Part shown: in pieces, positions 39,595-48,650 of the stretch | Position numbering within the stretch: position 1 is the stretch's first letter | Layout of the letters: each line of letters opens with the position of its first letter | NCBI RefSeq assembly: GCF_965213555.1 | Contig: NZ_OZ243890.1 | Span: 3,658,001-3,722,000 of the forward strand | DNA length: 64,000 nucleotides | Source of the DNA: Acuticoccus sp965213555 | GTDB taxonomy: Bacteria > Pseudomonadota > Alphaproteobacteria > Rhizobiales > Amorphaceae | Direction: 5' to 3' | Notes under the pieces: generated by a model | What the model saw: the letters and a program-made list of their open reading frames with translations, nothing else | The model's database searches: none | Told to the model about the DNA's origin: nothing | Translations under genes and position numbers: made by a program

Positions 39595-40056
39595 GTGCGC
39601 CGCGCGCTCGCCGACCTCGTCGCCGGCACCGTGCTCCTCGCCGGCTCCGTCGCGCTCATCGCGATGACCGCGGCGGCGGACTATAAGATGGGCGAAGGCG
39701 CGGCCTACGACGCGGGGCTCATGCCCCGGGTCTGGCTCACCCTCGCCGCCGCCTGCGCGCTCGTGATCGCTGCCCGTGGCGTCGCCTCGCTGCGGTCGGC
39801 GGCTTCCGGCCGCCTCGTCGCGATGAGCGCGCCCCGCCTCGCGCTGGCGGGCGGGCTCGTGCTCGCCTTCGTGCTCGGCTTCGTCGCGGTGGGGTACTGG
39901 ATCGCCGTGCTCCTGTTCGTCCCTGCCTTCGCGACGGCGCTCGGCTTCCGCCGTCCGCTCACGACCCTTGCCGTCACCGTTGCCTTCGCGGCGGTCACGT
40001 GGGTCGTCTTCGCCGAGCTGCTTGGCGTGCGCCTGATGGCGTGGCCTGGTGCCTGA
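39595..40056 (+). CDS. Tripartite tricarboxylate transporter small subunit TctB
   Basis: 153 residues from GTG at 39595, with four predicted membrane segments (VAGTVLLAGSVALIAMTAAA, LMPRVWLTLAAACALVIAARGV, LALAGGLVLAFVLGFVAVGYWIAV, LTTLAVTVAFAAVTWVVFAELLGV). The size and ALGFRRP stretch fit TctB. It stabilises the large permease TctA. Confidence 0.88.
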   Translation: MRRALADLVAGTVLLAGSVALIAMTAAADYKMGEGAAYDAGLMPRVWLTLAAACALVIAARGVASLRSAASGRLVAMSAPRLALAGGLVLAFVLGFVAVGYWIAVLLFVPAFATALGFRRPLTTLAVTVAFAAVTWVVFAELLGVRLMAWPGA

Positions 40057-40075
40057 CCGTGCCTGATCCCGCGCG

Positions 40076-41581
40076 ATGACCGCCGACACGCTCCTCTCCG
40101 CCCTCGGCATGCTCGCCTCCTTCGAGGCGATCGCGGCGATCCTCCTCGGCACGCTCTACGGCATCTTCATCGGCGCGACGCCCGGGCTCGGCTCGGTCCT
40201 CGGGATCACCGTGATCCTGCCGTTCACGTTCGTGTTGGGGCAGGAGGTGTCCATCGCCGTCCTCCTCGGCACCTACTGCGGCTCGGTCTACGGCGGTTGC
40301 ATCCCCGCGATCCTGATCAACTCGCCGGGGACGCCGCAGTCGGCCGCGACGCTGTTCGACGGTTACCCGATGGCGCGGGCCGGTCAGCCGGCGCTCGCCC
40401 TCGGCTGGGCGACGTTCGCCTCCGCCTTCGGCGGCATCCTCGCGTGCGCGATCCTCGCCGCGGCCGCGCCGCCGCTGGCGCGGTTCGGGCTGAGGTTCGG
40501 CCCCATCGAGTACTTCGCCCTCGGCCTGTTCGCGCTCACCTGCATCGCGTCGGTGGCGCGCGAGAGCCTGGTGAAGGGCCTGTTCGGCGCCGCGTTTGGG
40601 CTGTTCCTCGCGATGATCGGATCGGATCCGATCTCCGGCATCATCCGCTACGACTTCGGCTCGTTCGAGCTCGCCGCGGGGCTCTCCCTCATCCCGGTGC
40701 TCGTCGGGCTGTTCGCCCTGTCGGAGGTCCTGTGGCGCGTCGCCGACCGGGCCGGCCCGCCCGAGGCGATCGTGGAGCGCGTGCGCTTCGCGATGCCGCC
40801 GCTGCGCGACATCGGGCGTCGCTGGTGGCTCCTCGTGAAGTCGTCGCTGATCGGGACGGGCATCGGCAGCCTGCCCGGCGTCGGCGCTACGGCGGCCGCG
40901 CTCGTCAGCTACGCGGAGGCCAAGCGCACCTCGCCGGACCGGGCCAACTTCGGCCGCGGCTCGCCGGACGGGATCGTCGCGTCCGAGGCGGCGAACAACG
41001 CGGTGACCGCCGGCGCGCTGGTGCCGACCCTGGCGCTCGGGGTGCCCGGCGACCCCATCACCGCCGTGCTCCTCGGCGCCCTCACGATCCAGAACATCAT
41101 TCCCGGGCCGACGCTGTTCGCGCAGCAGCCTGAGCTGGTCACCTTTCTGTTCATGGCGCTGTTCGTGGTGAACGTCGTGATGTTCGTCATGGGCGCCACG
41201 CTCGGCCCGCTGTTCTCGAGGATCCTGCGCCTTCCCGAGCCGCTCCTCATCGCCTGCCTCGTGGTGCTCATCGTGGTGGGCACCTATTCGGTGAACCAGA
41301 GCTCGTTCGACCTTGCCGTCCTTGTCGTGATGGGCCTCGTCGGGTTCGCCTTCCGCTGGGTGGAGATCCCGCTCGCGCCGGTGGTGATCGGCTTCGTGCT
41401 GAGCCCGATGATCGAGAGCGGGTTGAGGCGCGGGCTCATCCTCACGAACGACAGCATCCTTGCCTTCTTCGCCTCGCCCATCGCGGCGACGCTGTTCGCG
41501 CTCACCGCGCTCTTCCTCCTGTGGCCGGTCGCATCCGGCCTCCTCGCGCGTCGCTCCACCGCACCACGGACCCAACGATGA
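40076..41581 (+). CDS. Tripartite tricarboxylate transporter large permease TctA
   Basis: 501 residues, about 11-12 membrane segments. The diagnostic GATPGLGSVLGITVILPFTF and YGGCIPAILINSPGTPQSAATLFDGYPMARAG occur at the N-terminus, and the second half repeats the motif as GTGIGSLPGVGATAAALVSY with EAANNAVTAGALVPTLALGVPGDPITAVLLGAL. It translocates a carboxylate in exchange for ion gradients. ATGA overlap with the CoA-transferase gene shows coupling of import and activation. Confidence 0.93.
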   Translation: MTADTLLSALGMLASFEAIAAILLGTLYGIFIGATPGLGSVLGITVILPFTFVLGQEVSIAVLLGTYCGSVYGGCIPAILINSPGTPQSAATLFDGYPMARAGQPALALGWATFASAFGGILACAILAAAAPPLARFGLRFGPIEYFALGLFALTCIASVARESLVKGLFGAAFGLFLAMIGSDPISGIIRYDFGSFELAAGLSLIPVLVGLFALSEVLWRVADRAGPPEAIVERVRFAMPPLRDIGRRWWLLVKSSLIGTGIGSLPGVGATAAALVSYAEAKRTSPDRANFGRGSPDGIVASEAANNAVTAGALVPTLALGVPGDPITAVLLGALTIQNIIPGPTLFAQQPELVTFLFMALFVVNVVMFVMGATLGPLFSRILRLPEPLLIACLVVLIVVGTYSVNQSSFDLAVLVVMGLVGFAFRWVEIPLAPVVIGFVLSPMIESGLRRGLILTNDSILAFFASPIAATLFALTALFLLWPVASGLLARRSTAPRTQR

Positions 41582-42744
41582 CCGATCCCAAGCGCACCGG
41601 ACCCCTCGCGGGCCTGCGCGTCCTCGACATCTCGACGATCATCGCCGCGCCGTTCGCCGCCACGCTCCTCGCCGACTACGGTGCCGACGTCGTCAAGGTC
41701 GAGCTGCCGGGGGAGGGGGACGGGCTGCGCCACTTCCCGCCGTTCAAGGACGGTCGCTCGCTGTGGTGGAAGACGACGAACCGCGGCAAGCGCTTCGTGG
41801 CGCTCGACCTGCGCACCCCCGACGGCGCGGCGACCTTCCGCAGGATGGTGCGCGACTTCGACGTGGTGATCGAGAACTTCCGCCCCGGAACGCTGGAGCG
41901 CTGGGGACTAGGGCCGGACGTCCTCATCGGCGAGAACCCGAGCCTCGTCCTTGCCCGCGTCACCGGCTTCGGCCAGGACGGGCCGGCGGCGCAGCGCCCG
42001 GGCTTCGCGCGGCTCTTCGAGGCGATGTCCGGCCTGACCCACATCACCGGCGAGGCGGACGGGCCGCCCATGCACTCCGGCTACCCCATGGGCGACGCCA
42101 TCGGCGGGCTGTTCGCGGCGATGTCGGTCGCGGTCGCGCTGGTGTCGGTGGCGAACGACCCCGAGCGGCACGGCCAGGTGATCGACCTGTCGCTCACCGA
42201 GGCGATGTTCCGCCTCCTCGACTCGCAGACCATCGGCTACGGCGAGGTCGGCTGGATCCCGCAGCGCACCGGCAACGCGAACCAGTACTCCGCGCCGTCG
42301 GACGTCTACCCCACACGGGACGGCAAGCACGTCTCGCTGTCGGGAAGCACCAACGCCACCTTCAGGCGCAACCTTGCGGCCATCGGCCGGCCCGACCTCG
42401 CGACCGACCGGCGGTTCGCCGACAACAAGGTTCGCGTGGAAAACACCGGCGCGCTGGACGCCGTCTTCCGCGAATACTTCGCGACGCACGACTTCGACGA
42501 GATCGTCGCCTCGTTCGCGCGCGAGGGCGGGACGCTGGCACCGATCCTGTCCATCGACATGATCTACGAGGATCCGCAGTTCCGTGCGCGCGGTGCGATC
42601 GTCGACGTACCGGACGACGACTTCGGCACGGTGAAGATGCAGGGCGTCGTGCCGCGTTTCAGCCGCTCGCGGTGTGCCGTCACCGGCTCGGGAGGCGCCC
42701 TCGGCCGCGACACGGACGAGGTGCTGAAGGACTACGCCACCTGA
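41578..42744 (+). CDS. Class III CoA-transferase (CaiB/BaiF) 1
   Basis: 388 residues from the ATG at 41578 that overlaps the tctA stop. GLRVLDISTIIAAPFAATLLADYGADVVKVE, NRGKRFVALDLRTPDG, DFDVVIENFRPGTLERWGLG and a GYPMGDAIGGLFAAMSVAVAL block are characteristic; the catalytic Asp is in SGYPMGDAIGG. It moves CoA between a donor thioester and a free acid, presumably the acid imported by TctABC, feeding the two upstream dehydrogenases. Confidence 0.9.
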   Translation: MTDPKRTGPLAGLRVLDISTIIAAPFAATLLADYGADVVKVELPGEGDGLRHFPPFKDGRSLWWKTTNRGKRFVALDLRTPDGAATFRRMVRDFDVVIENFRPGTLERWGLGPDVLIGENPSLVLARVTGFGQDGPAAQRPGFARLFEAMSGLTHITGEADGPPMHSGYPMGDAIGGLFAAMSVAVALVSVANDPERHGQVIDLSLTEAMFRLLDSQTIGYGEVGWIPQRTGNANQYSAPSDVYPTRDGKHVSLSGSTNATFRRNLAAIGRPDLATDRRFADNKVRVENTGALDAVFREYFATHDFDEIVASFAREGGTLAPILSIDMIYEDPQFRARGAIVDVPDDDFGTVKMQGVVPRFSRSRCAVTGSGGALGRDTDEVLKDYAT

Positions 42745-43029
42745 GCGACGGTCTCGTCGGTGGACCGCGCGAGGCGCTCCAAAGCGAGCACGGTGTGGTC
42801 GTCGTGCATGCCGTACCCGAGGGTCCACCATCAGCGCGTCGGCGAAGGCCGCCGCCTCGAGCCGGCGGTGGCGAGGTAGCCGGCCTCCGCCGGCGCGCCG
42901 CTCGCCGACACCGCCGCACCGGCCGACACCGCGTCGAGTCGGTGCGCCCGTCCGCATCAGTAAGCCACACGCCGTGGGCCGACGTGACGCGGGGCGGCGG
43001 AGAACCAAGTGTGCGGTGGAGGTCGCGGT
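42745..43029 (-). other. Gap with a possible decayed minus-strand gene fragment
   Basis: No intact gene. On the minus strand short pieces look protein-like in different frames (LEAAAFADALMVDP near 42845-42880; MHDDHTVLALERLARSTDE near 42765-42825), ending close to the 3' end of the CoA-transferase gene. This could be a frameshifted remnant of an unidentified gene; I cannot assign a family. Confidence 0.3.
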
Positions 43030-44700
43030 TTAGGCGTCGCCGCTGAAGTAGCCGCGACGGCGGTCCTCGGCGATGGCCTCCGGATCGCGCTCCTCGGCCG
43101 GCCCGTAGCCGCCGCCGCCCGGCGTCCGCACCTCGACCCAGTCCCCGGGTCCCAGCACGTAGCCCTCGCCCTTCGACAGGTGCTCGGGCGTCAGCACCTT
43201 ATCGCCCTGGCCGATGCGGATCTCGTTGGGCTCGCCCGGCTCGCCACCGAGGATGCCCGGAGGGCCGAACCGGCCGTGTTCCATGAGGAACGACGCCTTT
43301 CCCTTGCCGCGCAGGATGCGCAGCCGGTAGTCGACGCCGAAGCCGCCGCGGTGGCGGCCCGCGCCGGCCGAGCCCTCACGCAGCGCGTAGCGCTCGAACA
43401 GCAGCGGGTAGCGCTGCTCCAGGATCTCGACGGGCTGGCTCTTGGAGATGCCGATGGACGAGCAGCCGTTGGTGAGCCCGTCCCCGTCCCACCAGCCGCC
43501 GTAGCCGCCGCCCGAGAAGTTGTACATGATGTACCCCTCACCGGTCTCGGGGTCGGTGCCGCCGAGGCTGATGTTGCCGGACGAGCCCGCGCCGGCCGCG
43601 AACGACTTGCCAGGGATCGCCTCGGCGAGGGCGAGCACGATGGCCTCGCCGATGCGCTGCGAGGTCTCCGCCGCGCACCCTGCCACGGGCCGCGGCAGCT
43701 CGGCGCGCAGGAACGTGCCCTCCGTGCCGCGCACGGTGACGGGGCGGAAGCAGCCCGCGTTCATCGGCACGTCCGGGAAGATGTGCTTCAGCGCGACGTA
43801 GACCGCCGACATGGTGGACGCGTAGACCGAGTTCATCGGACCCTCGCACGGCGGCGAGGACCCTGCGAAGTCGAACGTGACGTCCGACCCTTCGATGGTG
43901 GCCACCACGCGCACCTCGAGCGGCGCGTCCACCACGCCGTCGGAGTCCATGTAGGCGGACGCGGCGTACGTGCCGTCCGGGATGTCCGTCAGGTGGGCGC
44001 GCATCAGCCGCTCCGCGCGCACCTCGATCTCGGCGATCGCCGCCTCCACCGTGTCCGAGCCCCACCGGTCGAGGAGCGCGGTAAGCCGCTTCACGCCGAT
44101 CTCGAGCGCCGCGACCTGGGCCTTGATGTCGCCGATGCGCTCCTTGGCGACGCGCACGTTGGCGAGCACCAGCTTGACGATGTCGTCGTTCATCCGCCCG
44201 TCCTCGACGAGCTTCACCGGCGGGATGCGCAGGCCCTCCTGGTAGATCTCCGTCGCGGTGGAGTTGAACCCGCCCGGCACCATGCCGCCGGTGTCCGGCC
44301 AGTGCCCGGTGTTGGCGAGGTAGCACCACGGCCGACCGCGGTAGTGGAACGGGCGCACCATCTTGACGTCCATCAGGTGCGTGCCGCCGAAGTACGGGTC
44401 GTTGACGAGGACGACGTCGCCGTCGCGAAGGTCCGGCCGGTTCTCGATGACCGCGCGCGTCGTCTCCTGCATGACGCCGAGGAAAATGGGCAGGCCGATC
44501 TCGCCCTGGGCGATCATGCGCCCGTCGCCGAGGCCGTAGATGCCGTTGGAGCGGTCGAACGCCTCGGAGATGACGGGGGAGAACGAGGTCTTCTCATGGA
44601 CGAGGTCCATCTCCGAGCAGACCTGCTGCAAACCCTTCTCGATCACCGCCAGGGTGACCGGGTCGATGGCAGCGGCGGCGGCGGTGACCGGTGCGTCCAT
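43030..44700 (-). CDS. Hydantoinase B/oxoprolinase-type subunit
   Basis: 556 residues from ATG at 44700. Blocks: IDPVTLAVIEKGLQQVCSEMD, DVVLVNDPYFGGTHLMDVKMV, ANTGHWPDTGGMVPGGFNSTATEIYQEGLRIPPVKL, DFAGSSPPCEGPMNSVYAST, GGGYGGWWDGDGL and PGGGGYGPAEERD. The pattern is that of HyuB and the B part of 5-oxoprolinase, ATP-dependent ring-opening of cyclic amides; some relatives carboxylate ketones. It pairs with HyuA upstream (17 bp gap). Confidence 0.92.
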   Translation of the reverse strand: MDAPVTAAAAAIDPVTLAVIEKGLQQVCSEMDLVHEKTSFSPVISEAFDRSNGIYGLGDGRMIAQGEIGLPIFLGVMQETTRAVIENRPDLRDGDVVLVNDPYFGGTHLMDVKMVRPFHYRGRPWCYLANTGHWPDTGGMVPGGFNSTATEIYQEGLRIPPVKLVEDGRMNDDIVKLVLANVRVAKERIGDIKAQVAALEIGVKRLTALLDRWGSDTVEAAIAEIEVRAERLMRAHLTDIPDGTYAASAYMDSDGVVDAPLEVRVVATIEGSDVTFDFAGSSPPCEGPMNSVYASTMSAVYVALKHIFPDVPMNAGCFRPVTVRGTEGTFLRAELPRPVAGCAAETSQRIGEAIVLALAEAIPGKSFAAGAGSSGNISLGGTDPETGEGYIMYNFSGGGYGGWWDGDGLTNGCSSIGISKSQPVEILEQRYPLLFERYALREGSAGAGRHRGGFGVDYRLRILRGKGKASFLMEHGRFGPPGILGGEPGEPNEIRIGQGDKVLTPEHLSKGEGYVLGPGDWVEVRTPGGGGYGPAEERDPEAIAEDRRRGYFSGDA

Positions 44701-44717
44701 GGCGTGTCTCCAGGCGG

Positions 44718-46736
44718 CTAGAGCGTGATGATGAGGTTGCCGACGTCGTCGACCGCGGCCGTCGAGCCGGGATCGAGGACGAGCGTCGCGTCGCCCTGCT
44801 CGACGATGGCGGGTCCGTCGAGGCGCGCATCGGGCGTCAGGCGGTCGCGGTCCCACACCGCCGCGTCGTGCCAGCCGTCCTCGAACCAGACGCGGCGCGA
44901 GCCCCGGCGCGCCTCGCCGCCGTCCGGCATGGCGCGGAACAGCGACAGGTCGACGGGGTCGCGCCGGCCGATCAGCGTGGTGCGCAAGTTGACGAGCATC
45001 GGCACCATCTCGGGGAACGAGAGCCCGAAGCGGCGGTGGTAGGCCTCCGTGAAGTCGGCCAGCAGGCGCTCGCCGTCGAACGCGTCGCCGGCGATGGGGA
45101 CGCGCAGCACGTGGGACTGGCCGCGGAACAACAGGTCCGCCTCGTGGCGAACCTCGACCGCCGTCGTGACGACCTTCTCGCGCTCCAGGAGGTCGCGTCC
45201 CGCCTGCGCCTGGCGGGTTAGGACCCCATCCGCCTCGGCCCTCGCGACGCTCGCGAGGGGCGCGCTCACCGTCTGCACGAAGTCGTGGCGCACGTCCGCG
45301 AGGATGCAGCCGAGCGCGGACGTGAGCCCGGGGAAGCGCGGCACGACGACCCGCGGGATGCCGAGTTCACGGGCGATCTCCACCGCATGAAGCGGCCCCG
45401 CGCCGCCGAACGGCATCAGCGCGAAGTCGCGTGGGTCGTGCCCCTTCTCGATGGAGATGAGCCGGATCGCGCCGGCGAGCTCGGCGACCGCGACCTTCAG
45501 GATCGCCGCCGCGGCCTCGTGGGCGTCGAGCCCGAGGGCTGCGCCGAGGTCGGCGAGCGCGCCGCGCACCGCGTCCATCGGCGCACGTCCGGTGCCGCCG
45601 ATGATCGCGTCGGGGTTCAGCCTGCCGAGGAGGAAGTTCGCGTCCGTGATCGTCGGCTCGGTGCCGCCACGACCGAAGCCGATGGGGCCGGGGAACGATC
45701 CCGCGCTCTGCGGTCCGACGCGCAGGAGGCCGGCGCGGTCGAGCCTTGCGATGGAGCCGCCGCCCGCGCCGATGGTGTGGATGTCGATCATCGGGATGCG
45801 GATCGGCACCGCGTAGGCGAGGTCCTTCTCCGCCGACACGATGGGCTCGCCGCCGACCACCAGCGCCACGTCGAAGGAGGTGCCTCCCATGTCGGCGGTG
45901 ATGACGTTGCCGGTCCCTGCGGCCTTGGCGATGGCCGCGGCGGCGAGGACGCCGGCCGCGGGACCCGACATCACCGTCTGCACCGCCTGCTCGCCGACGA
46001 GCGAGGCAGCCATCATGCCCCCGTTCGCCTGCATGACGAGGAGCTCGTTGGCGAAGCCTCGCCCGCGCAAGGTCCCCGCGACGCCTTCGATGTAACCTGC
46101 CACGATGGGGGCGATGCCGGCGTGGATCGCAGCCGTCGACCCGCGCTCGAACTCGCGCATCTCGCGCACGATCTCATGGCCGGCGACCACGTAGGGGTTC
46201 GGCCACAAGCCGCGGACGATCTCGGCCGCGCGCACCTCGTGCGCGTCGTTGACGTAGGCGTGCAGGAAGTGGACGACCACCGACTCGACCCCATCGGCGA
46301 GGAGCCGGTCCACGGCGGTGCGCACCTCGTCCTCGTCGAGGGGGAGGACGACCCGGCCGTCGGCGTCCATGCGCTCGGTCACCTCGAGGCGCCGGTGGCG
46401 CGGGATGAGCGGCTCGAAGTTGCCGGTGAGCCCCCACGCGTTCGGGCGCGTGCGGCGGCCGAGCTCGAGGCTGTCGCGGAAGCCGACCGTGGTGATGAGG
46501 CCGACGGCGGCGCCGTTCCTCTCGAGCACCGCGTTGGTGCCGGCGGTGGTGCCGTGGACCAGCCAGTCGATGGCGGACGGCGCCGTGCCCAGCGCGTCGA
46601 TCCCCTCCATGAAGCCGCGCGCCCGGTCGTCGACCGTGGTCGGCACCTTCGCCGAGCGGAACGACTGCGATGCACCGTCGACGAGCAGGAAGTCGGTGAA
46701 CGTGCCGCCGACGTCCACCCCCACGCTGACCGTCAT
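44718..46736 (-). CDS. Hydantoinase A/oxoprolinase-type subunit
   Basis: 672 residues starting MTVSVGVDVGGTFTDFLLVDG, the ASKHA ATPase phosphate loop. WLVHGTTAGTNAVLERNGA, MQANGGMMAASLVGEQAVQTVMSGPAAG, ITADMGGTSFDVALV, HTIGAGGGSIARLD and MPFGGAGPLHAVEIARELGI fill out the HyuA fold. It phosphorylates the substrate or tautomer while the B subunit hydrolyses it. Substrate undefined, probably what the adjacent TRAP transporter imports. Confidence 0.93.
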   Translation of the reverse strand: MTVSVGVDVGGTFTDFLLVDGASQSFRSAKVPTTVDDRARGFMEGIDALGTAPSAIDWLVHGTTAGTNAVLERNGAAVGLITTVGFRDSLELGRRTRPNAWGLTGNFEPLIPRHRRLEVTERMDADGRVVLPLDEDEVRTAVDRLLADGVESVVVHFLHAYVNDAHEVRAAEIVRGLWPNPYVVAGHEIVREMREFERGSTAAIHAGIAPIVAGYIEGVAGTLRGRGFANELLVMQANGGMMAASLVGEQAVQTVMSGPAAGVLAAAAIAKAAGTGNVITADMGGTSFDVALVVGGEPIVSAEKDLAYAVPIRIPMIDIHTIGAGGGSIARLDRAGLLRVGPQSAGSFPGPIGFGRGGTEPTITDANFLLGRLNPDAIIGGTGRAPMDAVRGALADLGAALGLDAHEAAAAILKVAVAELAGAIRLISIEKGHDPRDFALMPFGGAGPLHAVEIARELGIPRVVVPRFPGLTSALGCILADVRHDFVQTVSAPLASVARAEADGVLTRQAQAGRDLLEREKVVTTAVEVRHEADLLFRGQSHVLRVPIAGDAFDGERLLADFTEAYHRRFGLSFPEMVPMLVNLRTTLIGRRDPVDLSLFRAMPDGGEARRGSRRVWFEDGWHDAAVWDRDRLTPDARLDGPAIVEQGDATLVLDPGSTAAVDDVGNLIITL

Positions 46737-46827
46737 GCGCTCGCGCTCCCGCTCGTCCTTAGGCCGCCGTCGCCGCGAGCATGAAGCGGACCGGGCACTG
46801 GCGGTGTCAAGTTCGCTGCGGGCCGCA

Positions 46828-48138
46828 TCAGAAGAGCGCGTTCGGCAGGACGAGCACGATCTGCGGGAAGATCATGCAGATGGCGACGGCGAGCATCATC
46901 AGGAGGATGAACGGCACGACGGAGCGGTAGATGTCGACCATGCCGACCGACGGCGGGGCGACGCCGCGCAGGTAGAACAGGTTGTAGCCGAACGGCGGGG
47001 TCAGGAAGCCGATCTCCATGTTGATGATGTAAAGGATGCCGAACCAGACCGGATCGAAGCCGAGCTTGATGACGATGGGGACGAAGATCGGCGCCGTGAT
47101 CATGATGATGCCGACGGTGTCGAGGAGCATCCCCATGAGGAGCAGGATCAACTGCATGCCGACGAGGATCGCCCATCGGTTCACCTCGAGGCCGAGCGCG
47201 ATCCCCTCGATGAGCCGCGCCGCGCCCATGGCGGTGTAGAACGTCGACAGCGCCGTGGCGCCGATGACGATCCAGAAGATCATGCAGGAGAGCTGCAGCG
47301 TCTCGAAGCACGCCTCGGTGAGCCGCCGCCACGTCATGCGCCCCAGCACCGTCGCGGCGAGCAGCGCACCGGCTGCGCCCACGGCGCCCGCCTCCGACAC
47401 GCTCGCCGCGCCGGTGAGGATCGAGCCCATGACGGCGACGACGAGCGCGACGGGGACGACGAGCCCGGTGAGGCTCGCGAGCTTCTCGCGCAGGGTGAAG
47501 CGCTCCATCGTCGTGCCGCCCGAGCCCTCAGGGTCGAGGGCGCCGCGGACGATCAGGTAAACGCAGAACAGCGCCGCGATGAGGAGCCCCGGCAGCACGC
47601 CGCCGGCGTAGAGCTTGCCGATGGAGGTGTTGGAGACGATGCCGTAGACGATCATCGTCACGCTCGGCGGGATGAGGATGCCGAGCGAGCCGCCGGCCGC
47701 CACCGAGCCGAGGGCGACGCCCTTGCCGTAGCCGCGCGCGAGCATCGCCGGCACCGCGAGGAGGCCCATGGAGATGGTCGCCGCGCCCGACACGCCGGCC
47801 ATCGCGGCGAACAGCGTGCAGATCACCACGGTGCCGATGGCGAGCCCGCCGCGCAGGCCGCCGAACCAGCGCTGCATGGTGTCGAACAGGTCGTCGGCGA
47901 TCCGCGCGCGCTGCAGCATCGCCGCCATGAAGATGAACAGCGGGATCGCCACGTACTCGAAGCTCGTCGCCGTCGCGAAGGCGCGGATCGGCAGCATGTT
48001 GAGCGCCATCGGGCTCCAGAACACCGTGATGAGCGCGATGGAGAGGCCCCCGAGGGCGAAGGCGATGGGCACGCCCAGCCCGAGCGTCACCACCATGCCG
48101 ACGAACAAGAGCGACGTGGTGAGGACCGGGTCGGTCAA
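46828..48138 (-). CDS. TRAP transporter large permease (DctM-like)
   Basis: 436 residues. TTG at 48138 overlaps the DctQ stop by 4 bp and gives the normal N-terminus LTDPVLTTSLLFVGMVVTLGLGVPIAFALGG; the longer open frame is noncoding. About 12 membrane segments, with VIATLF-like CTLFAAMAGVSGAATISMG, LGILIPPSVTMIVYGIVS and FLTPPFGYNLFYLRGVAP typical of DctM. It works with DctQ and DctP to take up a carboxylate with sodium. Confidence 0.92.
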   Translation of the reverse strand: MTDPVLTTSLLFVGMVVTLGLGVPIAFALGGLSIALITVFWSPMALNMLPIRAFATATSFEYVAIPLFIFMAAMLQRARIADDLFDTMQRWFGGLRGGLAIGTVVICTLFAAMAGVSGAATISMGLLAVPAMLARGYGKGVALGSVAAGGSLGILIPPSVTMIVYGIVSNTSIGKLYAGGVLPGLLIAALFCVYLIVRGALDPEGSGGTTMERFTLREKLASLTGLVVPVALVVAVMGSILTGAASVSEAGAVGAAGALLAATVLGRMTWRRLTEACFETLQLSCMIFWIVIGATALSTFYTAMGAARLIEGIALGLEVNRWAILVGMQLILLLMGMLLDTVGIIMITAPIFVPIVIKLGFDPVWFGILYIINMEIGFLTPPFGYNLFYLRGVAPPSVGMVDIYRSVVPFILLMMLAVAICMIFPQIVLVLPNALF

Positions 48139-48641
48139 CGACGCGCGTCCGGCGGGCCCGCCCACACGTGGTAGAGGTGGCTCGCCCAGGCGAGCACGAG
48201 GAGGGCCGCGCCGAGCGGCAGGAGCCCCTTGGCGAGCCAGACCGGTCCGCTCCAGGCGCCGGTCGCCGACACCTCGCCGATGGCATAGGACTTGGCGAAG
48301 AACGACCAGCCGAAGCGTAGGAGGACGCCGACGAACAGGGCGAACAGCGCGGTGGACACCAAGGTGTCGACGAGCGCCTTCGCGCGCGGACTGAACCGGT
48401 CGTAGAGCGCGTCCACCCGCACGAAGTGGCCGCGGGCCAGCGCCCACGGCCCGCCGAGGAAGATCAGCGCCGCGAGGAGCCACGCGCTGACGTCGCCGGT
48501 CCACGGCTGCGACCGGCCGAGCCAGCCGCGCATCACCATCTCGAACAGGATGACGGCGATGATGCCGAGGACGGTGAACGCCGCCGCACGGCCGAGCGCG
48601 GCGATGACGGCGTCGATGGCTGCGACCGCGCGGGCCAGCAC
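48135..48641 (-). CDS. TRAP transporter small permease (DctQ-like)
   Basis: 168 residues with four membrane segments (AAAFTVLGIIAVILFEMVMRGW, TGDVSAWLLAALIFLGGPWALARG, LVSTALFALFVGVLLRFGW, GLLPLGAALLVLAWASHLYHVW). LGGPWALARGHFVRVDALYD is the conserved DctQ loop. Second gene of dctPQM. Confidence 0.88.
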   Translation of the reverse strand: MLARAVAAIDAVIAALGRAAAFTVLGIIAVILFEMVMRGWLGRSQPWTGDVSAWLLAALIFLGGPWALARGHFVRVDALYDRFSPRAKALVDTLVSTALFALFVGVLLRFGWSFFAKSYAIGEVSATGAWSGPVWLAKGLLPLGAALLVLAWASHLYHVWAGPPDARR

Positions 48642-48650
48642 GGCGGCGCG

